From: Trichopria drosophilae
Lineage: Eukaryota; Arthropoda; Insecta; Hymenoptera; Diapriidae
Direction of reading: 5' to 3'
Length of the DNA stretch: 64,000 bases
Assembly: GCA_030407085.1 (NCBI GenBank)
Contig: CM059582.1
Location: 11,823,501-11,887,500, forward strand
Within the stretch, counting starts at the first letter, position 1. Each line of letters starts with the position of its first letter. Below are positions 49,051 to 58,958 of the stretch, in pieces. The position numbers and the translations under genes are program-made. The notes beneath the pieces were generated by a model. It did not search any database, was not told the DNA's origin, and saw only the letters and a list, made by a program, of their open reading frames with translations.

Positions 49051-49738
49051 TTTATGTATAACTTCGCGAAAGAACCTCCCGGCACCGGTGCATTGGTTCA
49101 TCCAATTCGTTCCGAAGAGTACACGTAGCCTCTTTGTCTGCACGCGCGTAACTTATATATCATTGCAGTCTTACGGCGAACCGATTAGCGTTAAACGTCC
49201 CTAGAACGGCGATCCTTAATAAACCTAACCTTAATCGTCCTTAAGTTTTCTTTTCTGTTGCACTCGGTGTCCCTAGGGGGCGAGAGTTACGACGAAGCGA
49301 CGAGAAGCGACACGTCGTACGACGCTCGCCGAACACCGTTTGGTCTTTTCGCTATTTACAAGTAATTCCTTAAATCTCTAGAAACAGTCCACGACTCGTC
49401 CATGGTGTCCGTCGACGGGACAGACGACGAGAGAGAAAAAAAAATGTTTTCTTTTCCTTTTTCGGACGTATTGGCGAGCCTTCCATAAGAGCTTCCTCGT
49501 CCTTTTAAGGTCGTAAGGTCGACTAGAGCACTCGATGGCGACTGTCGAGGGATTGCACCGTTGCCAAATTGCATCGCGCGCGAGTAATCCTCCGCTTCCG
49601 TCCTCGCTCCGGGTTTTCGTTTTTCAAGATGGCGAAGGAGGGAAATCCGGATTCGTCGTCTTCGCCGCCCTGGCAATTCGTTCCTGCGGTCGGCGACCGG
49701 AACACAGCGGATTCCAATGTGGCGCGTCGTGGGTCCCT

Positions 49739-49828
49739 TCAGACCCCGATGTTCTGCTTAGAATTGTGCTTCATTTTGTGTGGGGGCTGCTGCAGCGACA
49801 TCATCTGCTGATGAATTTTATGCTCCAG
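49739..49828 (-). CDS. Met: Met last exon
   Basis: Acceptor TTTTTCAG on -. Encodes LEHKIHQQMMSLQQPPHK and MKHNSKQNIGV, with the stop at 49741-49739 (TGA on -). Confidence 0.9.
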   Translation of the reverse strand: MEHKIHQQMMSLQQPPHKMKHNSKQNIGV

Positions 49829-52800
49829 CTGAAAAATTTCAATTCAAGTTAACATTTAACTGACGGATTTTTAAAAAAATGTTTTGTTTGTCTTGGACTG
49901 GTAAATTGATATTACAAAATTGGTTTTTGATTCGCTATTTTAATACGAACTTGTAATCATATTTTACCACTTTTGCAATATTTCGAGCAGACAATCGCAT
50001 TTTTAATCGAATTAAATAAATACCTGTTGCTGCGAGAAACCGTCGCATTGAGCTAATAACGTCGATTCGTTATTATAATCGGAGTCGCAGGAAGTTGCAT
50101 TGCTCGACAACAGATGCGCCCTTTTCACATCCCTTCTGCCTATGCACTGCTGAAAAATTTAACATCGTTTAGTAATTGTACATTATCATTAAAACTCTTA
50201 TAAAATGTATTTTACACGTACAAATTCGTCGAAAATGTAAAGAAAGGTGAATTGACAAGGAAACTGACTATGCTCAGTTATTTCGAAAATTTGCACGTTT
50301 TTTTATTTTGATTTTAAAAATGTAAAGAAAAGTTTTGTAATTATTTATCAACACGATAAATGATAACAATGAATCATAACAGAATCCCAAAAAGGGTTTA
50401 AAAAACTAGAAAATATTCAGTTAGGTAAACGTCGATTGTTACAAAGACAAAAAATATAATTGACACGTACCAAATCGTCGAAATTGTACAGAACTGTAAG
50501 GTAGTAAGGAAACTAACTATTCACAGTTTTTTAGAAAATTTGCACGTTTTCTACGTACGAAATTTTGAATTTTCCGAAATTGTTATATTTATTAGTCTCA
50601 TTCTATATATTTTTATTCTGAAACACTGGAAAGCGTGATAACCAATCGTAAAAAATCGAAAAAGGGATTTGAAAAACTTGAAAGTATTCAGTTAGGATAA
50701 CCTCGAATGTTACAAAGTCAAACAATATAATTGAGATGTACAAAATCGTCGAAATTGTAGAGAACTGTAAAGTAGTAAGGAAACTAACTATTCACAGTTT
50801 TTTAGAAAATTTGCACGTTTTCTACGTATGAAATTTTGAATTTTCCAGGAAATGTTACATTTATTAGTCTCATTCTATATATTTTTATTCTGAAACACTG
50901 GAAAGCGTAATAACCAATTGTAAAAAAATCGAAAGAAGGTTTGAAAAACTCGAAAGTATTCAGTTGGGGTAACCTTGACTGTTAGGAAGACAAAAAAATA
51001 TAATTTACACGTACAGAATCGACGAGATTGTAGAGAACTGTAAAGTAATAAGGAAACTAACTATTTACAGTTTTTTTGAAAATTTGCACGTTTTTCTCTA
51101 TTTTTGTGTAATTATCAATAATTACAGTAATTGGGTGATAATCGATGACAAAGAGAAAAAAGGACAAAAGAACGTATGAATTTTCGGTGATTTTTTAATT
51201 TTAGGCATCTCGTTCCTTGTATTTTTATTCTAAAATACTAGAAATTATAATAACCAACCGTAAGAAAAATTTAGGCAAATTTTAAAATATTCAGTTTGGT
51301 TAATTTCCAATCTTGCGATAAGAAAAAATACAATTGACACGTACAATTTCGTCGAAATTGTGAAGAAAGGTGAAGCAGTACGGAAATGAACTATTCTCTG
51401 TTTTTTAGAAAATTTGCACGTTTTTTTTCTATTTTATGATTTTAGAAATGTCACATCAATGTTCTATGTAAAAAGAAACGTAAACTCACGTCGTTTATGG
51501 GAAATTGATGACTCTTCGCATCAACCAACGGCTCTGGAATATTGAAAAATAAGATTAGTATTAAATCATAAAATATTATCATACAAAATGTATATTTTTA
51601 ACTTACTTTCAAAATTCATTTGTGGATTTTGAAGATCGTGAAATATCCCCATGAGATCTGAAAAGGTAAAAAATGTTTATTAATAAAATAACTTGTCGAA
51701 CATAACCAAACATTCTAAAATCATAACTTTTATCTGTTATTCTATCATTTTAACTGTCGCTCCTGCTCTTTAATAACAAATGTTCATTACCTGACGTAGT
51801 TTCTATACTCGTGTTGAGCAAAGGTTCGCCTTGGAGGTCCTGAAACTCCAGCAGCTGGTCAGACTCCCCCAGAGCCAGGGTGTCTGCATCCACCGTCTGA
51901 TAATCGACGGCAATGTTCGGGAATGTTCCATCCATCAACAATGGCTGAAGTTGAATGTACTTGGAGTAGTTCGTATCTCCATTCCCGTAACTAGCCGAGT
52001 CGACGATATTCATCTGTTCCGAAATCAAATGATTCGACTTTGATCTGCGCTTGTTGCAGACGTTCCCCAGGTCGTCCTCTTCGGTGTACGGCCTCTTCTG
52101 GGGGTCGGGACTTCGAAAACCGGACATCCCTTGGAACACGGATGATATGCGCTCCGTCGGTTGCAGATCCGAATACTCGCTTTTTGACTTCCACTTGTAC
52201 GATTTAGCGAATGGGGAAAGCGCAACCGTTTGACCGAAACAAAATACATTCGACTCTTTGCTTGTTTTGCTGATTGGCTTCAAACCGTCACTCGCTGACG
52301 TAGTTGGCAAGAATGGTTCACACTCGTCGTTGGGTAAGACTGGCATAGCTGCGATTTAACAAAATTTTATAAACCTAACCTCAAATATCTTATCCACGTT
52401 TTTTATTTAATTTTAAATGGTTGTTATGGACATTTACCTGTCCCTGAAGTGGACACTATCGTTCCCTCCGGCGACGATGCATTTTGACATTCGTCCAGCT
52501 CTGTTATTCTCTTCTCAGGTATCGGAGTAATTCTATCGTAACTATTGGACTCGTAACTCGATCGTCGATCGTTGCTCTCGCAGTTGGGACTCGAGCGGTT
52601 TCGTTTCCCATTCTTCGTCGGTGTCCAGGAGCTGCTGGGCAACTCCTGCTCTGGAGTTTTACCTGGTGAAATTCCTTTTCCCGACATTACCGGCATCCCC
52701 GGAGAGAATGCTTCGGCTTTGTACGACTGGTTACCGCCGTCTACCACCGATGACGGAGTCTGAGGTCCTTCGGAGATGGCAGGTGACGGCAAGATCAGGT

Positions 52801-55800
52801 GGGTGATCGCCGCCTCTAGCTGCGACGGCTCTTCCGTTTCCGTGTTACTTTGGCTCGATTGAGATTTGGCATCCTATTTTGGAATTTAAATTAATATAAA
52901 AACGTGCATTTTCGAAAACATATTTTAGTCTTTACGAATTATTTCTAAAAAGTGATAACTACGATTTCAAAATGGCGTTTGACGGGAATTCGTATCTCAA
53001 TTTTTCAATTTGAGTCTTTGCGTGTTTTTTTAAATGGTTTCAAAGACATACTATCATTTATGAAGGTTTCTGAAGTTATAAGAACGATCCCGATGTCAGA
53101 ATCGTAAAATACAAGATGGCGGATACAAAATACTCATATTTTCAACTGAATTCGGTGTTTCCCGTCAACTTATCTCGGAAATTTCATTTATGAAAGTTTT
53201 TAAGGTGATTGGACATGATTCTGACGTCGGAATATTTATTAATTTGAAATTTGAGTCAAAATTTTATCTCGTTAAAATAAACTGTCAGATTGAAATATTG
53301 TATTTTACTCACATCCAAATTCGAATCTTCGTTCTCGGATTTCATGGCACCTTCGATCGCAGCCATGCTTCCTTTGTACTTTTCTTTCATTTCCCTCGAG
53401 AGCCTTTCGCCTTCCTCTTGCCTGTAATGCAACGCCATCGTTGTCAATCGATCGTTTCTCCATCAAATGCAATAAGTAAACAAAGAAAATGAACTTACGA
53501 CAAAAGGGTATTCACGCAAATGAAAGATTCTACGCTGTGCGTGTTCTTGTCGAACTCAATGAATCCTTGAGTTTGCAGGTATATGAAGTCTCCAGTCTTG
53601 GTTATGAGCCGATAACACGACGTCCCCTGAGTGCCCTGATCGTACACTAGAACACGTGTAAGTAGTTTCTCATTAGTATAAAATGCTGGATTTTTGAAAA
53701 TCTGATTAATTTTTCTAATATCAATTATATATAAATTAAAGTTTTTTTTTAAAATTAACTCAATCCCTGCCGTAATAAAAGTTATATGTTAATTACTTTC
53801 TCTAAGTGCGATCATCGTGAACCTGACGTCTTCCTTATGCATAAACGAAAAGGCATTTTTCCCAGAAACTTCTTCTGACAAGTAGCCAGCCACTACGGAT
53901 ATCCTGTGATCGCAGAAGATCATTCTGCCATCGACCAGATGTCGCGTTATGTACTCGTTCTTGTCGGCTTCGAAAATTGAAATGTCCGTCAGTGTCCTCT
54001 TCTTGAGAAGCTTTGCCATACCGACAAAGACAATGTCGTTGCTTGTTGAACCGGTTTGCTCTGCACAAAAGAATTTCAAATTGGTTTACAATGTGTTTTT
54101 CAGATTCTTACTGATTTTTCGTAAGCATAATTTATAAGGGAACAGATTCTTTACGTAATGACAAATTAACAGTTGCTAATATTTCTTTAAATATATTTTA
54201 AGCGTGCTGAATCGAAATGTAACCTCAAAATATCTCCAGCACCTCAGGGTTTACAGATATTCTACAGTAAAAGTGCAAAAAAAATCACACTTTTTCACTA
54301 TTATATTAAAGTTTGATTCGTAGCATTTATTATTAAAAACTTTCAACATATATATTATTCTTATTATTATTGGAACATGTTTTAAAACAGATATTACCAA
54401 GACAATGTAAACTATTTTGGTTTTCAACTCTGGATTTCATCGTTTCATTTATTTTGTACTACATTTTTAAAATAAACAAATAAAATAAAAATGTGTTCCC
54501 GATTGTTTTACTTCAAAACCTACGTGACATATTTTGATTTTTGTCCATTTCGATTTTTAAATTGCTCCGAATCGCCAACAATTTTTCGAAAATGATGAAC
54601 TTTGTGCAATTTCAGATTTCGTAGCTTTCCATGTAAGTCATACGTACAAAATAAGATATTTAACGTTTTTAATAGTTTTGATATATCTGGTAACATAAAA
54701 TTAGGTGTTGTTGCAGATTTTCAAAATGGAGTAGTTTTCAAAGTCAAAAAACACGCGTAGATGACAAGAATTCTGAATAAAGTCCATGTATGAGACAATA
54801 TTTTGCATGTCCCGATTGGATTCTTGATTTTTGATAATAAATGCTCGTAATTATTTTTAATTTTAAATTTGCTGGAGTTTCTGACACACGGTTCTAAAGA
54901 GCAGGATTTGGGCAATAAAAAACGTCAATTCCAAATTTGTTTCCCTGCGTTTTACTACTAAAAAGCACTGTCTAACTTCAGGTTAAATTTATATATATTT
55001 GGTCCTTAAACGGTTAAATGAAACTTCACGCCGTTTCGCTACGGCAACTAATTAAATGAAGAAGAATGTAAACTTCAAAAGAGTTTTTTGTTTGTCAGAA
55101 TAATTGGACCGAAAACATCATTACAACAAATTAAAAGTTCAGGAAAGGAAACCAGATCCTTATTGAAAAATACAATCCGGGAAGTTTAGAAATGGGATTT
55201 CACTGGATTTTAATTAAACTGATGGAATGGCGTACTTGAAATTTTCTTCCGATAAAATAATGCATTCTTACCATTTGAAATATCCTTCTTATAATAAATA
55301 TAATGTGAGCTTACTATTATTTCCGCCACAAAACATATTTCTCTATTTCTTCTATATTTTTTCGAATCCATAATCGTTAAACACTGTTTGATCTTTCATT
55401 TTTTATTGTATTCGTGTTTATATTCTTTCATAATAGTAATTAATTATAAGTTTAGCTATGCTAGGAAGTTTAATTTTTTCATTACTTTGATATTATTAGC
55501 ATGATCTTATTCCTTGAACAGCGGGGTCACTTTTCTGATTGATAAATTTGTAATAATACCCTTTCCCATTTAAAAATATGAATTTATAAACAAAAATATC
55601 ATGGAAATTCGGTATTTTTATGTATTTGTTTTACAAAGTAAGGTTAAATAACGCTTTTTCCAAATTTTCTCATCAGTATTTGAAATACGGACCGGAAAAA
55701 CGTGCGACAGATCATCTTGAATAGTTTATCAGTTATAGTATTATATATACATAATAGCTATGTGGCTTAGTGGTTAAGTCATTGGATTTGTATGCCGCAG

Positions 55801-57091
55801 TCCCGGGTTCGAGTCCCCTTTGGTTAACAGTTTTTTTTTTTTAAAGAAACGTATAAATTAATTTTCTTTAATGCGTTTCAATATATTTTCCACTGCACGG
55901 AGAAAAATTTAAGACAGAAGTCGTATCGTAGGAGACAATTGCTATTCGAAGGCAAGAGATCTGTTTTATATTGGCTTTCCGCAATGTGTTTCTCTTAGTT
56001 TGATAGGACTGTCGTCTCAAAACAATACATCAGCTGTCTCAATGTTCACATGCGGCAGTACTCTCTCTATTCCTAATCAGTAATATTTATATTATGATTT
56101 GGAACGACAGTTCGCTTCCAATTTGAGCCACCGTTGTCTCTAATATTTGGCGCTTCTGTACTGCAGTAGGTAATACCAGGGTTCTCTCTCTTAAACTTCT
56201 CTCAGTGTGGTTCAGAAAAAGGTTCAATACAACGTTTCAGTCACTTGTTGACTATCTTCAGGGCCGATTTTTGACACATCACTTCGTTATATCTTGCGTC
56301 TGAATGTGTATCAAGTAAAAATTAATTTAATCAAAATGGAGATATTTGCGTTGAGGCATTGATATCACCAAAACTATATTAGAATTTCGAATATCCTTGG
56401 GTATTTGTCTTGCAGTTAACTGAATCTTGTTAACGGTACTACAGTTATTTCCGTTCATGATTTGTAGTTAAATTTATTCTCTACACTTTGTAACCCAAAC
56501 ATAATTTAAGAGACTTTTGTTTCCCATTGTTAACTAACTTTTCTTGTTGTTAATTCTACTATTATTAAATGTTGCAACCACTTCTACCATTTTTTATGGT
56601 TCCATCAACCTATGGTCCATAACTACTTCAATAGGTAATACCCAGTGTGGTTTTTAAAACCATTGGAGTGTAAACTCATCACTAATATTGCCATACAACT
56701 GTCACCTTTTTTTCTACAATACTACATAGTTACAGAGTACAATTAAGTAAAACATCGATAACTAACCTCTGTGCTTTTGCCGATTGTGATTCGAAGCTTG
56801 GCTTCGACAGGCCTCGGCGAGCCTGAGGATGCCGGTGAGATGCAGGTACTCGTAAGTCACATTTTCGCGCCTTGAATTTGTCCTTTGAGCCATTCGAATG
56901 TCAAAGTTTCTTCGTTGCTCAGGAAAGGGACTCTTTTCTGACCCTTGACTGTCTTCCGACGAACTCGAACTTTCAGCATCGTCTGCGGAGGTGATGGACA
57001 GACGATTCTCGTCAGCTGTCAAGTTCCTCGTCAATTCGTCTCGGTCATTTTCGTGGATATAATTGTACAGGGATTGGCCCAACAGTTCGTA
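49739..57091 (-). CDS. Met: Methoprene-tolerant (juvenile hormone receptor), 5'-partial, 10 exons
   Basis: A bHLH-PAS nuclear receptor for juvenile hormone that partners with Taiman/SRC to induce Kr-h1 and hold larval character. Exons on -: 57091-56767, 54060-53797, 53646-53499, 53421-53313, 52873-52438, 52348-51791, 51657-51607, 51533-51490, 50149-50024, 49828-49739. They total 2151 nt (716 codons plus stop) and all phases close. Order: end of PAS-A (YELLGQSLYNYIHENDRD), PAS-B with hormone-pocket-type sequence (RHLVDGRMIFCDHRISVVAG; YLSEEVSGKNAFSFMHKEDV), PAC strand (SCYRLITKTGDFIYLQTQGF), the SQEEGERLSREMKEKY helix, then a long low-complexity C-terminal region ending KMKHNSKQNIGV. The bHLH and the start of PAS-A are not in these exons. 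It is tail to tail with JIP1. Met rather than other bHLH-PAS genes is favoured by the PAS-B motifs. Confidence 0.9.
50024..50149 (-). CDS. Met: Met exon: QCIGRRDVKRAHLL
   Basis: Encodes QCIGRRDVKRAHLLSSNA, SCDSDYNNESTLLAQCDGFS and QQQ in 126 nt, phase 0 on both sides; donor GTATTT. Confidence 0.9.
50150..51489 (-). repeat. Met intron filled with dispersed copies of the 120-bp repeat
   Basis: At least four diverged units (near 50212, 50459, 50732, 51004 and 51335) show CACGTACAA..TCG, GAAATTGTA, AGGAAACTAACTATTCACAG and TTTTTTAGAAAATTTGCACG. The units are larger and more diverged than those downstream at 47.64-48.0 kb, so an older amplification is likely. Confidence 0.7.
51490..51533 (-). CDS. 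Met: Met exon: KPLVDAKSHQFPIND
   Basis: A 44-nt exon between ATTCCAG and GTGAGT on -; encodes PLVDAKSHQFPIND after a split Lys codon. Confidence 0.8.
51607..51657 (-). CDS. Met: Met exon: LMGIFHDLQNPQMNFE
   Basis: A 51-nt exon, phase 1 to phase 1, between TTTTCAG and GTAAGT on -; encodes LMGIFHDLQNPQMNFE after a split Asp codon. Confidence 0.8.
51791..52348 (-). CDS. Met: Met exon: long C-terminal region exon
   Basis: Starts after AAATCGCAG. Encodes MPVLPNDECEPFLPTTSAS, FCFGQTVALSPFAKSYKW, DPQKRPYTEEDDLG, LQPLLMDGTFPNIAVDYQ and LLEFQDLQGEPLLNTSIE, ending at ACGTCAG|GTAATG. If not spliced, the frame runs 13 further codons (ending KSRSDS) to a stop at 51752-51750. Confidence 0.88.
52438..52873 (-). 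CDS. Met: Met exon: Ser/Pro-rich region
   Basis: Starts after CAAAATAG. Encodes DAKSQSSQSNTETEEPSQLE, AAITHLILPSPAISEG, SWTPTKNGKRNRSSPNCESN and ITPIPEKRITELDECQNASS; donor ACAG|GTAAAT, phase 1. Confidence 0.88.
53313..53421 (-). CDS. Met: Met exon: SQEEGERLSREMKEKY
   Basis: Starts after GCATTACAG. Encodes QEEGERLSREMKEKYKGS and a basic/acidic tail to SNLD; donor GTGAGT, phase 0. The intron before it is only 77 bp. Confidence 0.9.
53499..53646 (-). CDS. Met: Met exon: PAC strands of PAS-B
   Basis: Starts after GTGTTCTAG. Encodes YDQGTQGTSCYRLITKTG, DFIYLQTQGFIEFDKN and SVESFICVNTLL; donor GTAAGT, phase 2. Confidence 0.93.
53797..54060 (-). CDS. Met: Met exon: PAS-B
   Basis: Starts after TTTGTGCAG. 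Encodes QTGSTSNDIVFVGMAKLL, RTLTDISIFEADKNEYITRH, LVDGRMIFCDHRISVVAGYL, SEEVSGKNAFSFMHKEDVRF and TMIALRE plus one base; donor GTAATT, phase 1. Confidence 0.95.
55757..55827 (+). other. tRNA-like sequence with pol III A and B boxes
   Basis: TGGCTTAGTGG (A box, 55763-55773) and GGTTCGAGTCC (B box, 55806-55816) are intact, and a T run at 55831-55842 could terminate pol III. The acceptor stem does not pair and the T stem holds only about three pairs, so it is not a normal tRNA. It is more likely a tRNA pseudogene or the head of a tRNA-derived SINE, inside a Met intron on the other strand. Confidence 0.6.
55891..56210. mobile_element. MITE-like element with GAGAAA-type inverted ends
   Basis: Left end CACGGAGAAAAATTTAAGAC and right end TCTCTCTTAAACTTCTCTCA are imperfect reverse complements about 320 bp apart. 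No coding capacity. It begins about 50 bp after the T run of the tRNA-like sequence. Confidence 0.45.
56767..57091 (-). CDS. Met: Met exon: second half of PAS-A
   Basis: Starts after TTTTTTTCAG in phase 0. Encodes YELLGQSLYNYIHENDRDEL, a Ser-rich insertion, RRNFDIRMAQRTNSRRENVT and YEYLHLTGILRLAEACRS, then NRQKHR; donor GTTAGT, phase 1. Confidence 0.92.
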
Positions 57092-57172
57092 CTGAAAAAA
57101 AACATTTTTTAATTAAAAAAAACATTATTAAATCACTATTTTTAAATCATTATTATAAATCACACAAATCTT

Positions 57173-57496
57173 TCATGATATTCCACCACCGCCATCAGTA
57201 TCGAATAACCCCGCGTGCCAACCATTGCGAAAATAAAAAAAATGACTGAAATACGTAAGGAATGGCTGTCCACTCCAGGTGGAAGATCTCGACTGTGCAG
57301 CGCGTGTAAGGAGTCTCATTTTCTCCTCGGGAGGTCCTCTCGTCGTCCCAATGACGACAATAAGATCTGATTGCGAACTGAAAAAGATCGCAAACAACCT
57401 CCCGTGTCGTTTCAGCTTATTCCTCCACGATTTGGAGAGATTTTTTTGCCTTCGCGGCTGGAGCTCGTTACAAGCTTGACAATAATCAACGATCAT
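57173..57496 (-). other. Unidentified GC-richer ORF upstream of Met PAS-A exon
   Basis: About 107 codons open on -, starting MIVDYCQACNELQPRRQKNL. I do not recognise it and found no bHLH or PAS motif. The patch from 57260 to 57480 is clearly richer in GC than its surroundings. It could be an alternative 5' exon, a promoter or chance. Confidence 0.25.
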
Positions 57497-58256
57497 AATG
57501 CCGATTGTTCCACGACGAAAACGCTCTTCAATTATTTAGAGGGGTTCTAATGTGCGCTCTTCGTAAGTTAACCAAAGCTAAGAAATCTCCATTAAAAATT
57601 ACCAAATTATCTTTGCTGATTTTGGTGCTGGTATAATTTTGAAGAAAATATTCTTGAAAATATAATTAGTAACACACTTTTCTGTTTTTAATTAGTAGTT
57701 TTTTATTAATTCAGATTTAGATAGCAGTTGAGAAATGTCAATACTTCCAAGTTGTAACGGTGAAGATATGCAATGACGATGGATACAATATCAATCACGA
57801 ACGAAAGCAACAAAACAAATAAAAAAAACTATTGATATTTTTTGTTTAAGTTGGAATATGTGGGTTCTCCACCTTGAATCACCTTCAGAACACGAGTCGG
57901 ATGTTATCGATCAAAATTTCTCGGAAAATTCACAGCTCGTGAGGCTACTCCCATGGCAACCTTCCGTTTATTCCGTGTCGACTCCATCTATACGCATTCA
58001 ATTTTCCAGATTCCATTTCAAAAGATTCGGCGCAATATTCCGATACCCATGAGATATCTTGCACGGAATGCAGAATGCAATAGGTTTTATGGGAAACCGA
58101 AGGACCGATATGATAATTCGTAAGAAATTATTTATTGATACCGTAGAGAGAATCTCGAATATTTGAAAAATTATATAATCCACAGTATTTTTAAATTTAT
58201 TTATAAAAAATATGATCATTATAATTGGATTTGACCCTGATTATTAGTGTTTTCTC

Positions 58257-58519
58257 GTACACAGAGAGAAAAGAAATAGTTAACGGAACCTTTTTGTAAT
58301 AGTAAAACGCGTAAATAATAAAAGTTGTTGCATTAACTATTTCCATGGTAAACACAATAAAATTATTCCATTTACTATTTTCCGATGGTTAAATGGTTCG
58401 TACATAACCTCAAATATCGACTCTAACCTTACATATAGTTAATTCTACTACTTAAGAGGTTAAAATCGATTTTACTATTTTTTCGTGGTTCTATTAACAA
58501 TTTTTTTCTCTCTGTGTAC
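58257..58519. mobile_element. MITE with ~20-bp terminal inverted repeats, 263 bp
   Basis: Left end GTACACAGAGAGAAAAGAAA and right end TTTTTTCTCTCTGTGTAC are reverse complements. If the element proper starts at CACAGAG, both ends are flanked by TA, which fits a Tc1/mariner-type target-site duplication. The interior is AT-rich with AACC and GGTTA motifs and no ORF. Confidence 0.75.
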
Positions 58520-58744
58520 ATTCCACACAATTTTATAAACAAATATGACGGATTGCCAATTATGATCACATAGAAGAGACATTTTTTTGGAGTATTTTTT
58601 TATTTAAAAAATGACTGCGCTCCAAAGATTCAATGTAGAGAAACTTAACCAGGAACATTTTTATTGATGGTCAAATGCTTTTAGATTGAAATATTTTCAA
58701 AAATGCTGTTTATTCTTAATTATGTTACTGAGTTTCTGACTGCC

Positions 58745-58900
58745 GAATAGATACGATGGACAAAATTGAAATAATGCTTTGCATATTCCAACTGTATTCA
58801 TCATGTAAGATGTCTTCAAGCTTTTCCTCGATAATGTACACGGTACTGCAGTAGGACCTGCGAAATTGACTATCGTTCGTTCCGACGACCCCCTGAAATT
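58745..58900 (-). other. Candidate Met PAS-A exon (unconfirmed)
   Basis: On -, after an AATTTCAG acceptor-like site, the frame reads STVYIIEEKLEDILHDEYS. This resembles the PAS pattern 'vYvSekvEdlLgh' that should come just before YELLGQSLYNYIH. However, no phase-0 donor sits right after it; the nearest suitable GTATCT would add about 13 residues. It is listed as a candidate only. Confidence 0.3.
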
Positions 58901-58958
58901 GACTACAAATTGTAAAAACGAGTGAAGGGGAGGTGGTCCCTATGTAATTTGTCAGCAT

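Larger units (their letters stand above)
45731..49738 (-). other. Met: Possible long 3' UTR of Met
   Basis: Between the Met stop and 45.7 kb there are several GC-richer, non-repetitive patches (46.1-46.3, 46.8-47.5, 48.6-49.7 kb) without credible ORFs, broken by simple repeats. TTTATT on + (AATAAA on -) occurs at 45731-45736. The extent of the UTR is inferred only from composition. Confidence 0.3.

Noticed and set aside
49535..49852. ORFs on + opposite the last Met exon
   Set aside because: They are antisense shadows of the Met terminal exon and its 3' UTR.
55757..55827. Functional tRNA gene
   Set aside because: The acceptor stem does not pair and the T stem is mostly mismatched despite intact A and B boxes.
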